Assembly (NCBI RefSeq): GCF_000186865.1
Contig: NW_008705565.1
Span: forward strand, 2,226,796-2,290,795
Direction: 5' to 3'
Length of the DNA: 64,000 nucleotides
DNA from: Aureococcus anophagefferens
Lineage: Eukaryota; Sar; Pelagophyceae; Pelagomonadales; Pelagomonadaceae
Shown here: positions 47,741 to 57,134 of the stretch, piece by piece
How positions within the stretch are numbered: the stretch's first letter is position 1
Layout: each line of letters opens with the position of its first letter
Translations under genes and position numbers: made by a program
The notes under the pieces: model-generated
What the model saw: only the letters and a program-made list of their open reading frames with translations
Told to the model about the DNA's origin: nothing
Databases searched by the model: none

Positions 47741-48710
47741 ATGAGTCGAAATCTGAGTACCGAGGGCGTGTTGGACGACGACGACCACGAGCTCGAACAC
47801 CGCCCGGTCGTAAAGGACGAACAAGCGCTCGTCACGCGGACGAGCCGAACGCTAAACATGGAGCTCACCTGCCCGGTGTGCCTGGCGCGCGGCCCGCGTC
47901 CGGCCGCGCCCCCGCCCCCGCCCCCGCCGCGCGCGCAACGCCCGGGGCGCCAACCGCCCGGGGTGCCCGCCGCGCGCGCGCGCGCGGGACCGAAACACCG
48001 AAACCGCCGCCCCCCCGCAGCGGATCCTGCACAAGACGAAGATCGTCATGGAGTGCCTGCACCGCTTCTGCAGCGAGTGCATCCAGAAGTGCCTGCGCGT
48101 GGGCAAGAACGAGTGCCCGAGCTGCCGCATCCACGTGCCGAGCCGGCGGTCGCTCCGGCCCGACCCCAACTTCGACGCGCTCATCTCGAAGATCTACCCG
48201 GACCTCGGCGCCTTCGAGCGCTACGAGGAGCGCATGATCGCCGCCTTCAACAAGCAGCGCGCCGAGACGCGCCAGGACGCCGTCGGCGACCGCCGCGCCG
48301 TCGCGGCGGGCGCGGGCACGAAGCGGCGCGCGGCGCCCGCGCGGCCGCCCGCGCCGCAGCCCAAGCGCGCGGCCCGCGAGGCGCCGCCGCCGCCGCGCGC
48401 GCCCAAGGCCCAGCCCAACGTCGTCAACTTCGTGCTGCGCGTGCACCCGCACGAGACGGGCGTGCCGGGCCTCGCGCGCGAGTACCTGAGCACGTCGGAC
48501 CAGCTCAAGGTCCAGCACCTGAAGAAGTTCCTGGGCATGAAGCTCAAGTACGCGCCCGTCGACGACTTCGAGCTCCTCATCGCCCTCGAGAACCAGTGCG
48601 TCGTCCTCAACGACCAGCTCTCCCTCGCGCAGATCGTCTCCCACTTCGCGACGGACGTCGACATCGAGGTCATCCTCCACTACCGCCTCCAGCGCCCCAT
48701 GGGCGCCTAG
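47741..48710 (+). CDS. RING1: RING1/RNF2-like Polycomb E3 ubiquitin ligase
   Basis: join(47741..47884, 48021..48710), 277 residues. Joining the exons makes a RING with the same spacing as animal RNF2: ELTCPVCL-RILHKTKIVMECLHRFCSECIQKCLRVGKNECPSCR, followed by the diagnostic SRRSLRPDPNFDALISKIYPD. After a basic linker, the C-terminal RAWUL ubiquitin-like domain is present (VNFVLRVHPHE, YLSTSDQLKVQHLKKFLGMKL, QCVVLNDQLSLAQIVSHF, VILHYRL). RING1 proteins of PRC1 monoubiquitinate histone H2A to silence genes. The 136-bp intron is GC-AG; no donor other than GC keeps the 12-residue Cys-to-Cys spacing. The ATG at 47741 places TSRTLNMEL before the RING as in homologues. Confidence 0.92.
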
Positions 48711-48897
48711 GTGTCGACTAAAGCGCGGCCGACCGTCTGAAAGGGGGGCGTCCTGGTGCGGGCCGCGAAACTCCAGGATAGCTGCTCGCGCCCCCTCGTT
48801 GACGACAAGGTGCTGCGGAGATGCTGTGGCGCCTCAACCTCGTCCTCGACCTCGGCAGCGCGCGCGACCTCGGCCTCGACCGGCCACCCAGCACACG

Positions 48898-50085
48898 ATG
48901 GCGTCCCTGGAGCGCTTCGCCGCGGCCTGCTTCCGGAGCGGGGAGCGCTGCGCGCTGGCCTGCGCGTCCCTGGCCTACGGCGGCTCCCTGGCCTACGGCG
49001 CCCGCGGCGGCGCCGCGCTCTGCGAGGCGTCCAAGGAGCCGCCAAAGGAGCCGGCGCCGCCGGAGCCGGAGCACGGCGGCGAGCGCTACCTGGCCTACAG
49101 CGCGTCGCTGGCGCGCCTCAAGGTCGTGCTGCTGAAGACGAAGCTGGCCATCGCGAAGACGACGCTCGCGAAAGGCGCCGCGCTCAAGACCGCGGCCGCG
49201 GGCAAGGCCGCGGCGGTCAAGACGGCGGCCGCCGAGGGCGCGCGCTACGTCGCCTACAGCAGCGACGTCGGCGAGTCCATGCGGCCCGTGCTCAAGCCCT
49301 GGATGGTCACGGCCAGGGCGGGAAACGGGAGCGAAATTCCCAACTTCAAAGGCTCCTCTCTCGGCCGTTTTCCACTCGTTTCGGCTAATTTTTGGACGAG
49401 CGATCATCCCTCGGAGCGCTCTCGAAGCGTGGATGCTATTTCTGGAACGCGCGCGCGCGGAACACTCACATTGAAGCGAACTTGAATCACTCTTTTCCTG
49501 CCCAGGTCACGGCGACGTACGGCGTCGCCGTCGGCTACGTCTGCTACGACGCCGGCTCCGACCCGCGCGCGAATCGACGCTTCGACCCGACTTCAATAGT
49601 TCGACACGATCACTTCGGCTGTGCTTCTGTAGATCTCGATCAGAGCAATCGATTCGTCCAAAAATCACCCGAATCGACTTCGACGCGGCCGAGCGAGAGA
49701 ATTTCGACGTCCCAGCTCACCGGTCGATCTCCACACAGGCTGCGACGTGCGCCGGAAGCAGCTCCTGGGCCACGACTCGGACGTGCTCGCGGCGACGGCG
49801 GCCTACAAGCTCACGTTCCACGCCCTCGTGTCCCTCGCCATCCCCGCCTTCGTGATCCACACCGCCGTCCACAAGTCGCACGCGCTCTTCTCGATGGACG
49901 CCTTCGCGGCCATGCCGCGCGCGGTCAAGTTCGGGCCGACGGTCGTCGGGCTGGGCCTCATCCCCTTCATGCCGCTCATCGACGAGCCCGCGGAGCACGT
50001 CCTCGAGGCGGCCTTCGACCGCGCGTGGCCCGCGTGGCGCGTCGGCCACGTCCCCCACGGCCACATCGACCACAAGGCCGACTAG
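48898..50085 (+). CDS. MTFP1: Mitochondrial fission process protein 1 (MTP18/MTFP1 family), two introners
   Basis: join(48898..49305, 49506..49554, 49739..50085), 267 residues. The MTP18 pattern is rebuilt only after both introns are removed: YVAYSSDVGESMRPVLKPWMVTATYGVAVGYVCYDAGCDVRRKQLLGHD, then YKLTFHALVSLAIPAFVIHTAVHKS, and VVGLGLIPFMPLIDEPAEHVLEAAFD. In animals this inner-membrane protein promotes mitochondrial fission. The N-terminal 120 residues carry Ala/Lys repeats (LKTAAAGKAAAVKTAAAEG) and two earlier YGGSLAYGARGG elements. The middle exon is only 49 bp, flanked by a family-2 and a family-1 introner. The ATG at 48898 gives MASLERFAAACF. Confidence 0.88.
49314..49505 (+). mobile_element. 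Introner, family 2, sense
   Basis: 192 bp, beginning CAGGGCGGGAAACGGG and ending CTCTTTTCCTGCCCAG. The core has TTTCGGCTAATTTTTGGACGA. The target duplication GTCACGGC is perfect (49306-49313, 49506-49513). The intron is 49306-49505, GT-AG, phase 0. Confidence 0.93.
49563..49738 (-). mobile_element. Introner, family 1, antisense to its gene
   Basis: 176 bp. The plus strand starts CCGCGCGCGAATCGACGC and ends GGTCGATCTCCACACAG. The core matches other family-1 copies in reverse (GCAATCGATTCGTCCAAAAA). The target copies are GCTCCGAC (49555-49562) and GCTGCGAC (49739-49746), one mismatch. The intron is 49555-49738, GC-AG, phase 1. Confidence 0.9.
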
Positions 50086-50193
50086 GGGTTCTGTTTACTA
50101 CCCGTGCTGCTGTCGACGCGAACACACCGGAGGTCCGTGGGAGCATCCTTAGGCGCGCGCGCGCCGAGCGTCACCGCGGGGCTTTGGACGCGC

Positions 50194-50823
50194 CTAGTTG
50201 TGCGTGATGGGGTAGAAGAAGTGGTGGTCGCACGAGTCGAGCTGGGAGTGCATCATCGCGCCCGTGACGCCCATCATGGCGGCGCGGCCGTTCTGGAGCT
50301 CGCAGGTGAGCGCGCGCGTGCGGGCCGTGGGGTCCTCGATCTGGGTCGTGAAGGGGTAGCCGCCGGGGATGGTGCCCGCGGAGCCGTCGTAGCCGCCGGG
50401 GAGGTTCTGGGGGCCGCCCGTGTACTCCGTGGCGGGCATGGCGACCGTCTCGGCGATGCCGCCGAAGGCGAGGATCTGCACGAGGCCGAGCGTCGGCACG
50501 TTGGCGAGCGCGGCGAAGCCCATGCCGTCCTTGAGGATGTCCGAGAACTGGACCGAGCCGTCGAGGTTGATCGAGCCGGGGAACGTGATGCCGAGCTCCT
50601 GGACCATCATGCCGAGGAACGCCATCATGGAGATGCGGCCGTGCTTGATCTCGACGGCGCGGCGGCGCGCGAGGGACTCCTTGTCCTCCCAGAAGAGGCC
50701 GGACGGCTCGATCGGGCCGGGGTCGACGCCGATGGAGTCCTTGACGACGACGGACGCCTTCTGGGCGACCGGCGCCTGGAAGGCGGCGGCGGGGGCGAGG
50801 ACGAGGGCGAGGGCGAGCTTCAT
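50194..50823 (-). CDS. Fucoxanthin chlorophyll a/c light-harvesting protein (LHCF/FCP)
   Basis: 209 residues, ATG 50823. The leader MKLALALVLAPAAAFQAP is a signal peptide with the AAAF cleavage motif of secondary plastids, where the Phe begins the transit peptide. Helix 1 is RRRAVEIKHGRISMMAFLGMMV (ExxxHGR ligands), helix 2 is around LAFGGIAETVAMPAT, and helix 3 is ARTRALTCELQNGRAAMMGVTGAMM (ExxNGR ligands). This three-helix chlorophyll-binding protein harvests blue-green light in thylakoids of chromist algae. The sequence before the ATG (CCGCAG/GTTAGAAC) may be a 5'UTR intron acceptor. It is the clearest marker of the organism's lineage in the window. Confidence 0.97.
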   Translation of the reverse strand: MKLALALVLAPAAAFQAPVAQKASVVVKDSIGVDPGPIEPSGLFWEDKESLARRRAVEIKHGRISMMAFLGMMVQELGITFPGSINLDGSVQFSDILKDGMGFAALANVPTLGLVQILAFGGIAETVAMPATEYTGGPQNLPGGYDGSAGTIPGGYPFTTQIEDPTARTRALTCELQNGRAAMMGVTGAMMHSQLDSCDHHFFYPITHN

Positions 50824-51148
50824 GATGTTCTAACCTGCGGCGCGGCGCGGTGAGTGGTTTGCGCGGGTGCGGGGGTGCATGGGAGTGCTGGGGGGAGGTT
50901 GCGGGCGGTTTGAATGCCGTGGCTGGGCGGGAGGGCAAAAGATCCCGATGGACACGGCTCATCACGAATTGAGGGTGTGTTTCGAGGAGGATCTGCTTGG
51001 GAGCTCGATCTTTTGGAGGCTTCAAGTTGCCGGACAAGGGATAAGCGCTAGCCTAGCCGTCGAACGGCCGCCAACCGACGCCTCCGACGACGTGCGACGC
51101 GCCGGTGTCCACGCGCCCCTCGGCCTTGCCAAGTCCGAGCACCCCTTA
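50824..51148. other. Upstream region of the light-harvesting gene
   Basis: 325 bp with lower GC in its middle. It contains a probable 5'UTR acceptor just before the LHCF start, and G-rich stretches near 50860-50900. It should include the LHCF promoter and the 3' end of the PDZ-gene transcript. No gene was seen. Confidence 0.45.
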
Positions 51149-53826
51149 CTACCACCCGCTCCGCCCCCGGGACCGGTCGATGGCGAGCGGCGACCGCGCG
51201 GACGACGACGCGAGGCTCGACGCCGGGGCCGCGTCCGAGAACGCGCCGAGGTAGTCGAAGGACGGCTCGAAGTCCGGCGGCGGGAAGGCGAGGGCCGCGT
51301 CGTCGACGACCGACGGCAGGAGCGCCTGGCGGCCCGGGAGCCCCCGGAGGATCGCGGCCGCGTCCGCGGACAGCGGGGCCGCCGCCGCCGGCGCGGGGCC
51401 GCCGGCGCCGGGCCGCGGCGGCGGCGGCGGCGGCGCGTCGAGGGCCCGGACGACGGCGGCGGCGCGCCGCTCGACGGTCTCCGCGCGGCGCGTCGCGACG
51501 GCGAGCTGCTTGCGCGCCTCGAGCCTCTCGCGGCGGAGCGCGTCGAGGCTCGCGGCCGCGTCCGCCGCGCAGGCCTCGGCGGCGCGCGCGGACCGCTCCG
51601 CGTCCGCCGCGTCGCGCGCGGACCCGGCGGCGGCGGCGGCGGCGGCGGCGGACGCGACGCGGGCGTCGCCGCCGTCCGCGTCCCGGAAACGCCCGTACGC
51701 CGCGACGTCGCGCGCGAGGCTCTCGTCGCTGTCCGGCGGCGGGTCGTCGAGCTCCGCGACGGAAAGGGGCGTCGGCGGGGCCGCGGGCGGCTCCGCGGAC
51801 GTGTCGTCGCTCGACGAGTCCGGCGGCGGCGGCGCGCCGCGCCGCTTCGCCGCGGACCGCGCGACGGCCGCCTCGAGCGGCGCCGCGCGGACCGTCGCCG
51901 TCGCCCGCCGGACGTCCGGCCGCCGCGCCTCGGCCGTCGCCTGCTCGAGGACGACGTCCCCGTCGCGGAGTCCCGCCGGCGTCGCCCGCCGGACGTCCGG
52001 CCGCCGCGCCTCGGCCGTCGCCTGCTCGAGGACGACGTCCCCGTCGCGGAGTCCCGCCGGCGCCGCCGCCGCCCCGCGGTGGAAGCCGAGCGCGAGGGGC
52101 CGCGGCAGCTTCGGCAGCTCCTCGAGGACGCCGGCGTAGGAGAGCCCCGCGTGGGGCCCGACGCGCACGAGGACGTCGCCGACGCGGACGCCCATGGCCT
52201 CCGCGGGCCCGCCGGCGGCGACGCGGATCACCGGCGGCGGGCCCCGAGAATCCGCCGGGTCCTCGTCGATGGACAGGCCCAGCGTCCCCGCGTCGAAGGT
52301 CACGGCGAAGGCCTCGCGCGGGACCGGCGGCGCGGCCGTAGTTCGCGGCGCGGCGGCCGGGTCCTCGGCGGCGTCGCCGGCGAAGCGGGCCTCGCGGCGC
52401 CGCGCCTCGTCCCTGAGCGCCGTCGCCGCGGCGAGGGCCGCGGCGTCGGCGTCGGCCGACGCCGCTGCGAGGGCCTGGGGCGACGCCGGCGGCCGGAGGA
52501 GCCAGTCCTGGAAGCCCGACGCGCGGCGCTCGCGGCCGACGGCGCGCGCGGACCCGCAGCAGACCTTGAGCGCCTCGACGAAGCGCTCCCCGGCGAAGAG
52601 CATGGTCTCCTGGGCCGGGTCGCCCGCCGTCTCCTCGTAGGCGAGGTTCAGGTCCGTGAACGCGTCGCGGAACGACGTGCCGAGCCTGGCGATGCATTCA
52701 ACGCGAACGCGCCGCGCGCGCGCGCGCCACCAAAAAATTCAAGAGCGCTCCGAGCGATGATCGCTCGTCGAAACATCAGCCGAAACGAGTGGACACCGGC
52801 CGAGAGCGGCGCCTTTGAAGTTGGGGCACGCTCGTCCCGCGCCGCGCCGCGCGACGCGAAGTGGAGCTCCTTCGACGCGGGCCGCGAGGCCAGCGACGCG
52901 TCCGCGCGCAGGCCCTCGCCGGAGATGGCGCTCAGGGCCGACGCGAAGCCCGGCCGCGCGACGCCCTCCTCCTCGACGCGCACCGCGAAGCGGAATCGCT
53001 CCGCGGCGCCGCCGCGCGCGAAACCCCCGAGCCGCTCCGCGAGGCTCGGCGCGCGCTCGGAGAAGCCCTCGACGACGTCGCACTCGCCGAGCCAGACGCT
53101 CTTGAACGCGCGCTTCCGGCCCGGCCGCGGCGCCGCGACGAGGCGCCGCGCGTCGCCGCCGTGCTTGAGATCGTCGAGGTCGCCGGGGCCCTCGAGCCGC
53201 TCCCAGCAGAGGTGCTCGAGGTCCGCGGAGCAGCAGACGCGCCGCACGTGCGCGCGGCCCCCGAGCTCCGAGCCCCAGCGCTTGTCGAGCACCGCGCCGC
53301 GCACGAGGGCCATGGCCGCGACGGGGTCGACGCGGCGCCGCCGCGCGGCGCCCGCCGCGATCGCCAATTCGCACTTGGCGTGGAACTCGCCCTCGACGTG
53401 CTCGACCTCGATGCCCTGGTACTCGTGCATCAGCGCGCTCACGAAGCGCAGCGGCAGCGGCCGCGGCCCCGCGGGCGCGTCGTGGCGCCGCCGCAGCGGC
53501 GCCGCCCCGCCCGCGTGTCGCCGGAGCAGCGCCCGCTCGCACGCGCGCGCGTCGCCGGCGAACGCCGCGCGCTCGCCGTCGCCCAGCACGCACTCGTCCG
53601 TGGGCCGCGCGGCGCACCGCGTCGCGAGCACGCGCTCGACGCAGTAGCACCAGCCGCCGCCGTGGCGAAAGCTCACGAGCGCGAAGGGCAGGGGGCCGTT
53701 GTGCGGCACGTCGACGGACACGTCGACGAAGCGCGTGCCCCAGGTCGGCCATTTCTGCACGTCGCGCCCGAAGAAGGTGCCGTTCTTCCGCGGCGCGACT
53801 CGGCGGGCGTGGTCCGAGGCGGCCAT
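51149..53826 (-). CDS. PDZ-domain protein with tandem repeat, split by an introner
   Basis: Complement of join(51149..52685, 52853..53826), 836 residues, ATG 53826. The first 320 residues form an unrecognised region with a Cys-rich strand (GGGWCYCVERVLATRC) and YQGIEVEHVEGEFHAKCELAI. A helical module follows (LNLAYEETAGDPAQETMLFAGERFVEALKVCC). The PDZ domain (about residues 440-515) has VTFDAGTLGLSIDED, IRVAAGGPAEAMGVRVGDVLVRVG and PRPLALGFHRG. After it a 27-residue unit containing LRDGDVVLEQATAEARRPDV is present twice, then a long Ala/Arg coiled region. The intron 52686-52852 is a degenerate family-2 introner, GC-AG, joining FAS-LGTSFRDAFTDLN. Function unknown; a scaffold is inferred from PDZ. 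Confidence 0.68.
51901..52062. repeat. In-gene tandem repeat, 2 x 81 bp
   Basis: TCGCCCGCCGGACGTCCGGC at 51901 recurs at 51982. The 81-bp units are nearly identical and encode 27 residues each in the PDZ protein. Confidence 0.9.
52686..52844 (-). mobile_element. Introner, family 2, degenerate, sense to its gene
   Basis: About 159 bp. In the gene sense it has CCCCAACTTCAAAGG, CCACTCGTTTCGGCTGATG and GAGCGATCATCGCTCGGAGCGCTC, matching the 49314 copy, but the terminal repeats are eroded. The target copies are GCGCGGCG (donor side, 52845-52852) and GCTCGGCA (exon side, 52678-52685), 6 of 8 matching. The intron is 52686-52852, GC-AG, phase 2. The donor position is chosen by frame and target similarity. 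Confidence 0.78.
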
Positions 53827-54103
53827 AACGGGGCAGCCTTTTTTTGGACGGCTGCATCTCCGGGTTCAACGTCGAGGGTGCCGCGGCCGCGTTCGCGTTG
53901 TCGCAGGGAGTGCCACAAGTCTGAAGACCTCGGAGAGAGCTTTTGGCGACGTCTCGGCGCGGGTCTGGTGGCTTGCGGGGCGAGAGGTGGATGAGTCGAG
54001 TGGCCGGGCGAAACTCGACGCACTGCCTCAACACCGGCCAGCACCGCTCGGAATACAAATCTCCACCCATTTGCTCAACCCGAACCTCACGCACCGCTCG
54101 ACC

Positions 54104-54678
54104 ATGTACAAGCTTCTTATGCTCATCACGTCTGCCTGTGCCCTCGGCACGAACAAGAAGGCCCTCAAGGTGCGCGACGCCTCGTTCCGCGCGCGACGCC
54201 CCGATTTTCGCGCGATTCGAATCGGTCAGAACATCGCGCGCCAAACCCACGCCTCGCCCCCCCGCCCGCCCCTCCTAAAGGCCCCTCGCCCGCGCCCACC
54301 CCCCGCACGCCGTAGATCCGCGGCGGCGCGGACGTCGGCCCCATCACCGCGGACCTCGCGGTCGGCGTCGGCAAGACGCTCGCGGGCGTGACCGTCGGCG
54401 GCGCGCTGCTCGACAAGTACGCGGGCGTGGGCTCCACGACCATCGTCGACGCGGCCTCGGGCGGCGTCTTCACGACCAACGCCGTCATCGCGGCGACGAC
54501 CTACTGCACGTCGTGCCTCACGTCCTCGTTCTCGACGATCGAGGTCGTGGCGTCGCTGTGGATCGCGTCCGTCGCGCTCAAGTTCAAGGACAGCGGCGTC
54601 AACGAGGACTCGCTCAAGGCCAACCTCGTCGAGACCGCCATCGCCGCCGTCATGGGCGTCATCGCCTTCGTCGAGTAG
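54104..54678 (+). CDS. Small membrane/secreted hypothetical protein
   Basis: join(54104..54169, 54316..54678), 142 residues. Exon 1 is a 22-residue hydrophobic start (MYKLLMLITSACALGTNKKALK). The 146-bp intron has a CAAG/GTGCGC donor and GCCGTAG acceptor. Exon 2 encodes Gly/Ala/Thr/Val-rich sequence, GPITADLAVGVGKTLAGVTVGGALLDKY, TNAVIAATTYCTSCLTSS, VVASLWIASVALKF and a final ETAIAAVMGVIAFVE. Two or three weakly hydrophobic segments suggest a small membrane protein. No family is recognised. Confidence 0.6.
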
Positions 54679-54860
54679 GCGCCGCGACCGGCCCCGCGGC
54701 GTCGACCAAGCGCCCGCCGCGCGCGCGACTCGTCCGCCCACCGCCCGCCGCCCCATCCACCCATCGCCGGAGTCTTCCGTGCACCGGATGCCGCGGCCGG
54801 GACCACCAAGTTAAGGATACGCGCCTCTTCCCGGTTGTTGAAGGCCACGGAGCAGGCAAC

Positions 54861-57012
54861 ATGCTGCGGCAGACGATGATGGCTCTCCGCATCCGGCGAG
54901 CCCTCGCGGCCGCGCCGCGCCGCGGCATCAGCAGCGGCGGCGTCGTCTGCAGCGCCGAGGTGCGCGCCGCGCTGGACCGGCGCGGCCCCGTCGTCGCCCT
55001 CGAGTCGACGATCATCACCCACGGCATGCCCTACCCGAGGAACCTCGAGGTGGCGCGCGCCGTCGAGGCGCGCGTGCGCGCGGGCGGCGCCGTGCCGGCG
55101 ACGGTCGCCGTGCTCGACGGGAAACTGCGCGTGGGCCTGAGCGACGCCGAGCTCGAGCGCGTCGCCGTCGCCGGCGACCGGGGCGCCGCGGTCAAGTGCA
55201 GCCGCCGGGACCTCGCGGACGTCGCGAGCCGGAGTGCCAACGACGGCGCGCTCGTCGGCGCGACGACGGTCGCCGGCACGGCGGTGGCGGCGCACCTCGC
55301 GGGCGTCGAGGTCTTCGCGACGGGCGGCATCGGCGGCGTGCACCGCGGCGCGGAGGCGACGTTCGACGCGTCCGCCGGGGCAGGAAAAGAGTGATTCGAG
55401 TTCGCTTCAGCATGAATATTCCGCGCGCGCGCGTTCCGGAAAAGCATCCACGCGTCGAGAGCGCTCCGAGAGATGATCGCTCGTCCAAAAATTAGCCGAA
55501 ACGAGTGGAAAACGACCGAGATACGAGCCTCCAAAGTTGGGAATTTCGCACCCTTTTCCTGCCCAGGTGTCCGCGGACCTCGTCGAGCTCGGCCGGACGC
55601 CCATCCTCGTCGTCTGCGCGGGCGTCAAGAGCATCCTGGACGTGCCCAAGACGCTGGAGGTCCTGGAGACGCAGGGCGTCGCCGTCATCGGCTACGGCAC
55701 GGACGACCTCGCGGCGTTCTTCGCGGCGCGGTCGAGCGACAACAACAAGATCAACCGCGCGCCGCTGCGCTACGACGACGCCGCGGGCGTCGCCGGCTGG
55801 CTGGCGAAGAACGCGGAGCTCGGCCTCGCGAGCGGCGCCGTCCTCGCCGTGCCGAACCCGGCGCCCATGGACGGCGACGCGATCGACGGCGCGATCGCCG
55901 CGGCGCTCGAGGACGCGGCCGCGCGGGGCGTCTCGGGCAAGGACGCGACGCCCTTCCTCCTCGCGAAGCTCGAGGAGGTCACGGGCGGCGCGTCGCTGGA
56001 GGCGAACATCGCCCTCGTGCTGAACAACGCGCGCGTCGCCGCGGAGATCGCCGTCGCGCGCGCCGGCGGCGGGCCGGCGCGGCGCCCGCCCGACGTCGCC
56101 GTCGTCGGCGCGTCGACGGTCGACGTCGTCGGCCGCGCCGGCGGGCCCTGCGCGGGGACGTCGGCGCCGGGCGCCGCGTCGACGACCTTCGGCGGCGTCG
56201 GCCGCAACGTCGCCGTCGCGGCCGCGCGCGCCGGCGCGAGTACGACGCTCGCGACGGCCGCGGAGCCGCGGTCCCTCGCGGCGCTCGCCGCCGACGGCGT
56301 CGACGCGTCCTTCGCCGCGGCGACGGCGGCGTCGTCGACCTACGTCGCCGTCCACGACGGCGCGGGCGACCTCGTCGGCGCCGTCTTCGCGGAGGACGCG
56401 GCGCCGCGGCCGGCGGCCGGCGCCGTCGCGGCGGCCGTCGCGGGCGCGCGCGTCGTCGTCGCCGACGCCAACGGCGACGCCGCGACCTACGCCGCCCTCC
56501 TCGACGCCCTGACCGACGACCAGGCCCTCTGGCTCGAGCCCACGTCCGCGGCCAAGGCCGGCGCGGCGTTCGCGGCGCTGCTCCCGCGCGTCGCGGTCGT
56601 GACGCCCGCGGAGCGCGAGCTCGACCCGCTCCTCGCGGCCCTCGGCGCCGACGTCGCCGGCGGCGTCGGCGAGCGGGCCCTGCGCCTCGCCGAGGCCATG
56701 CGCGAGGCCGCGGGCGACGCCGGCGACCGCGCGGTCCTCGTCACGCGCGGCGACCGCGGCGCGCTCCTCGCCGTCGCCGGCGACGACGTCGTCACGTCCT
56801 TCCCCGCGCCGAAACCGCCGCGCGTCGTCTCGTCCAACGGCGCCGGCGACGCGCTCTGCGGCGTCGCCGCGGCCGCCGTCGCGCGCGGCGCGGATCTGCG
56901 ATCCGCGGCGCGCGCGGGGCTCGCGGCCGCGGCGCTGACGCTCGGCGTGCCGGGCAGCGCGCCGCCGGGCGTCGACGGGGCGTGGCTCGACGGGATTTTG
57001 AGCGGGAAGTAA
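54861..57012 (+). CDS. Bifunctional pseudouridine-5'-phosphate glycosidase / pseudouridine kinase, split by an introner
   Basis: join(54861..55367, 55567..57012), 650 residues. Residues about 25-330 are PsuG (indigoidine-synthase-A family): VALESTIITHGMPYP, VKCSRRDLADV, TTVAGTAVAAHLAGVEVFATGGIGGVHRGAE and FD-VSADLVELGRTPILVVCAGVKSILDV, then NIALVLNNARVAAEIA, which supply the expected Glu, Lys, Asp and Asn. Residues about 355-650 are a PfkB kinase: VAVVGASTVDVVG, GGVGRNVAVAAARAGA and the catalytic SSNGAGDALCGVAAA. The kinase makes pseudouridine 5'-phosphate and the glycosidase cleaves it to uracil and ribose 5-phosphate. Fused forms are known in fungi and animals. The ATG at 54861 adds a possible targeting leader. 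Confidence 0.93.
55376..55566 (+). mobile_element. Introner, family 2, antisense relative to the 49314 copy
   Basis: 191 bp, beginning CGGGGCAGGAAAAGAGTG and ending CACCCTTTTCCTGCCCAG, a good inverted repeat. The core has AAAAATTAGCCGAAACGAG. The target copies are GCGTCCGC (55368-55375) and GTGTCCGC (55567-55574), one C/T difference at a CpG. The intron is 55368-55566, GC-AG, phase 0. Removal restores the conserved TFD-VSADL active-site segment. Confidence 0.93.
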
Positions 57013-57134
57013 GGTGGAGGTTTGGATCTTTGTCTGCGCCGATGCCGTCGAGCTTCGACGGTTTTTTACGTGTCGGAATCGCTGTCGGCGGATTTACCGC
57101 AAAGGCCCAAAACAAAAGCGGCCGGCGCCACGAG

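Noticed and set aside
47885..48020. The RING1 intron as a possible introner
   Set aside because: It uses GC-AG, but exon 2 starts CGGATCC, unlike donor GCGCGCGG, and no family core is present.
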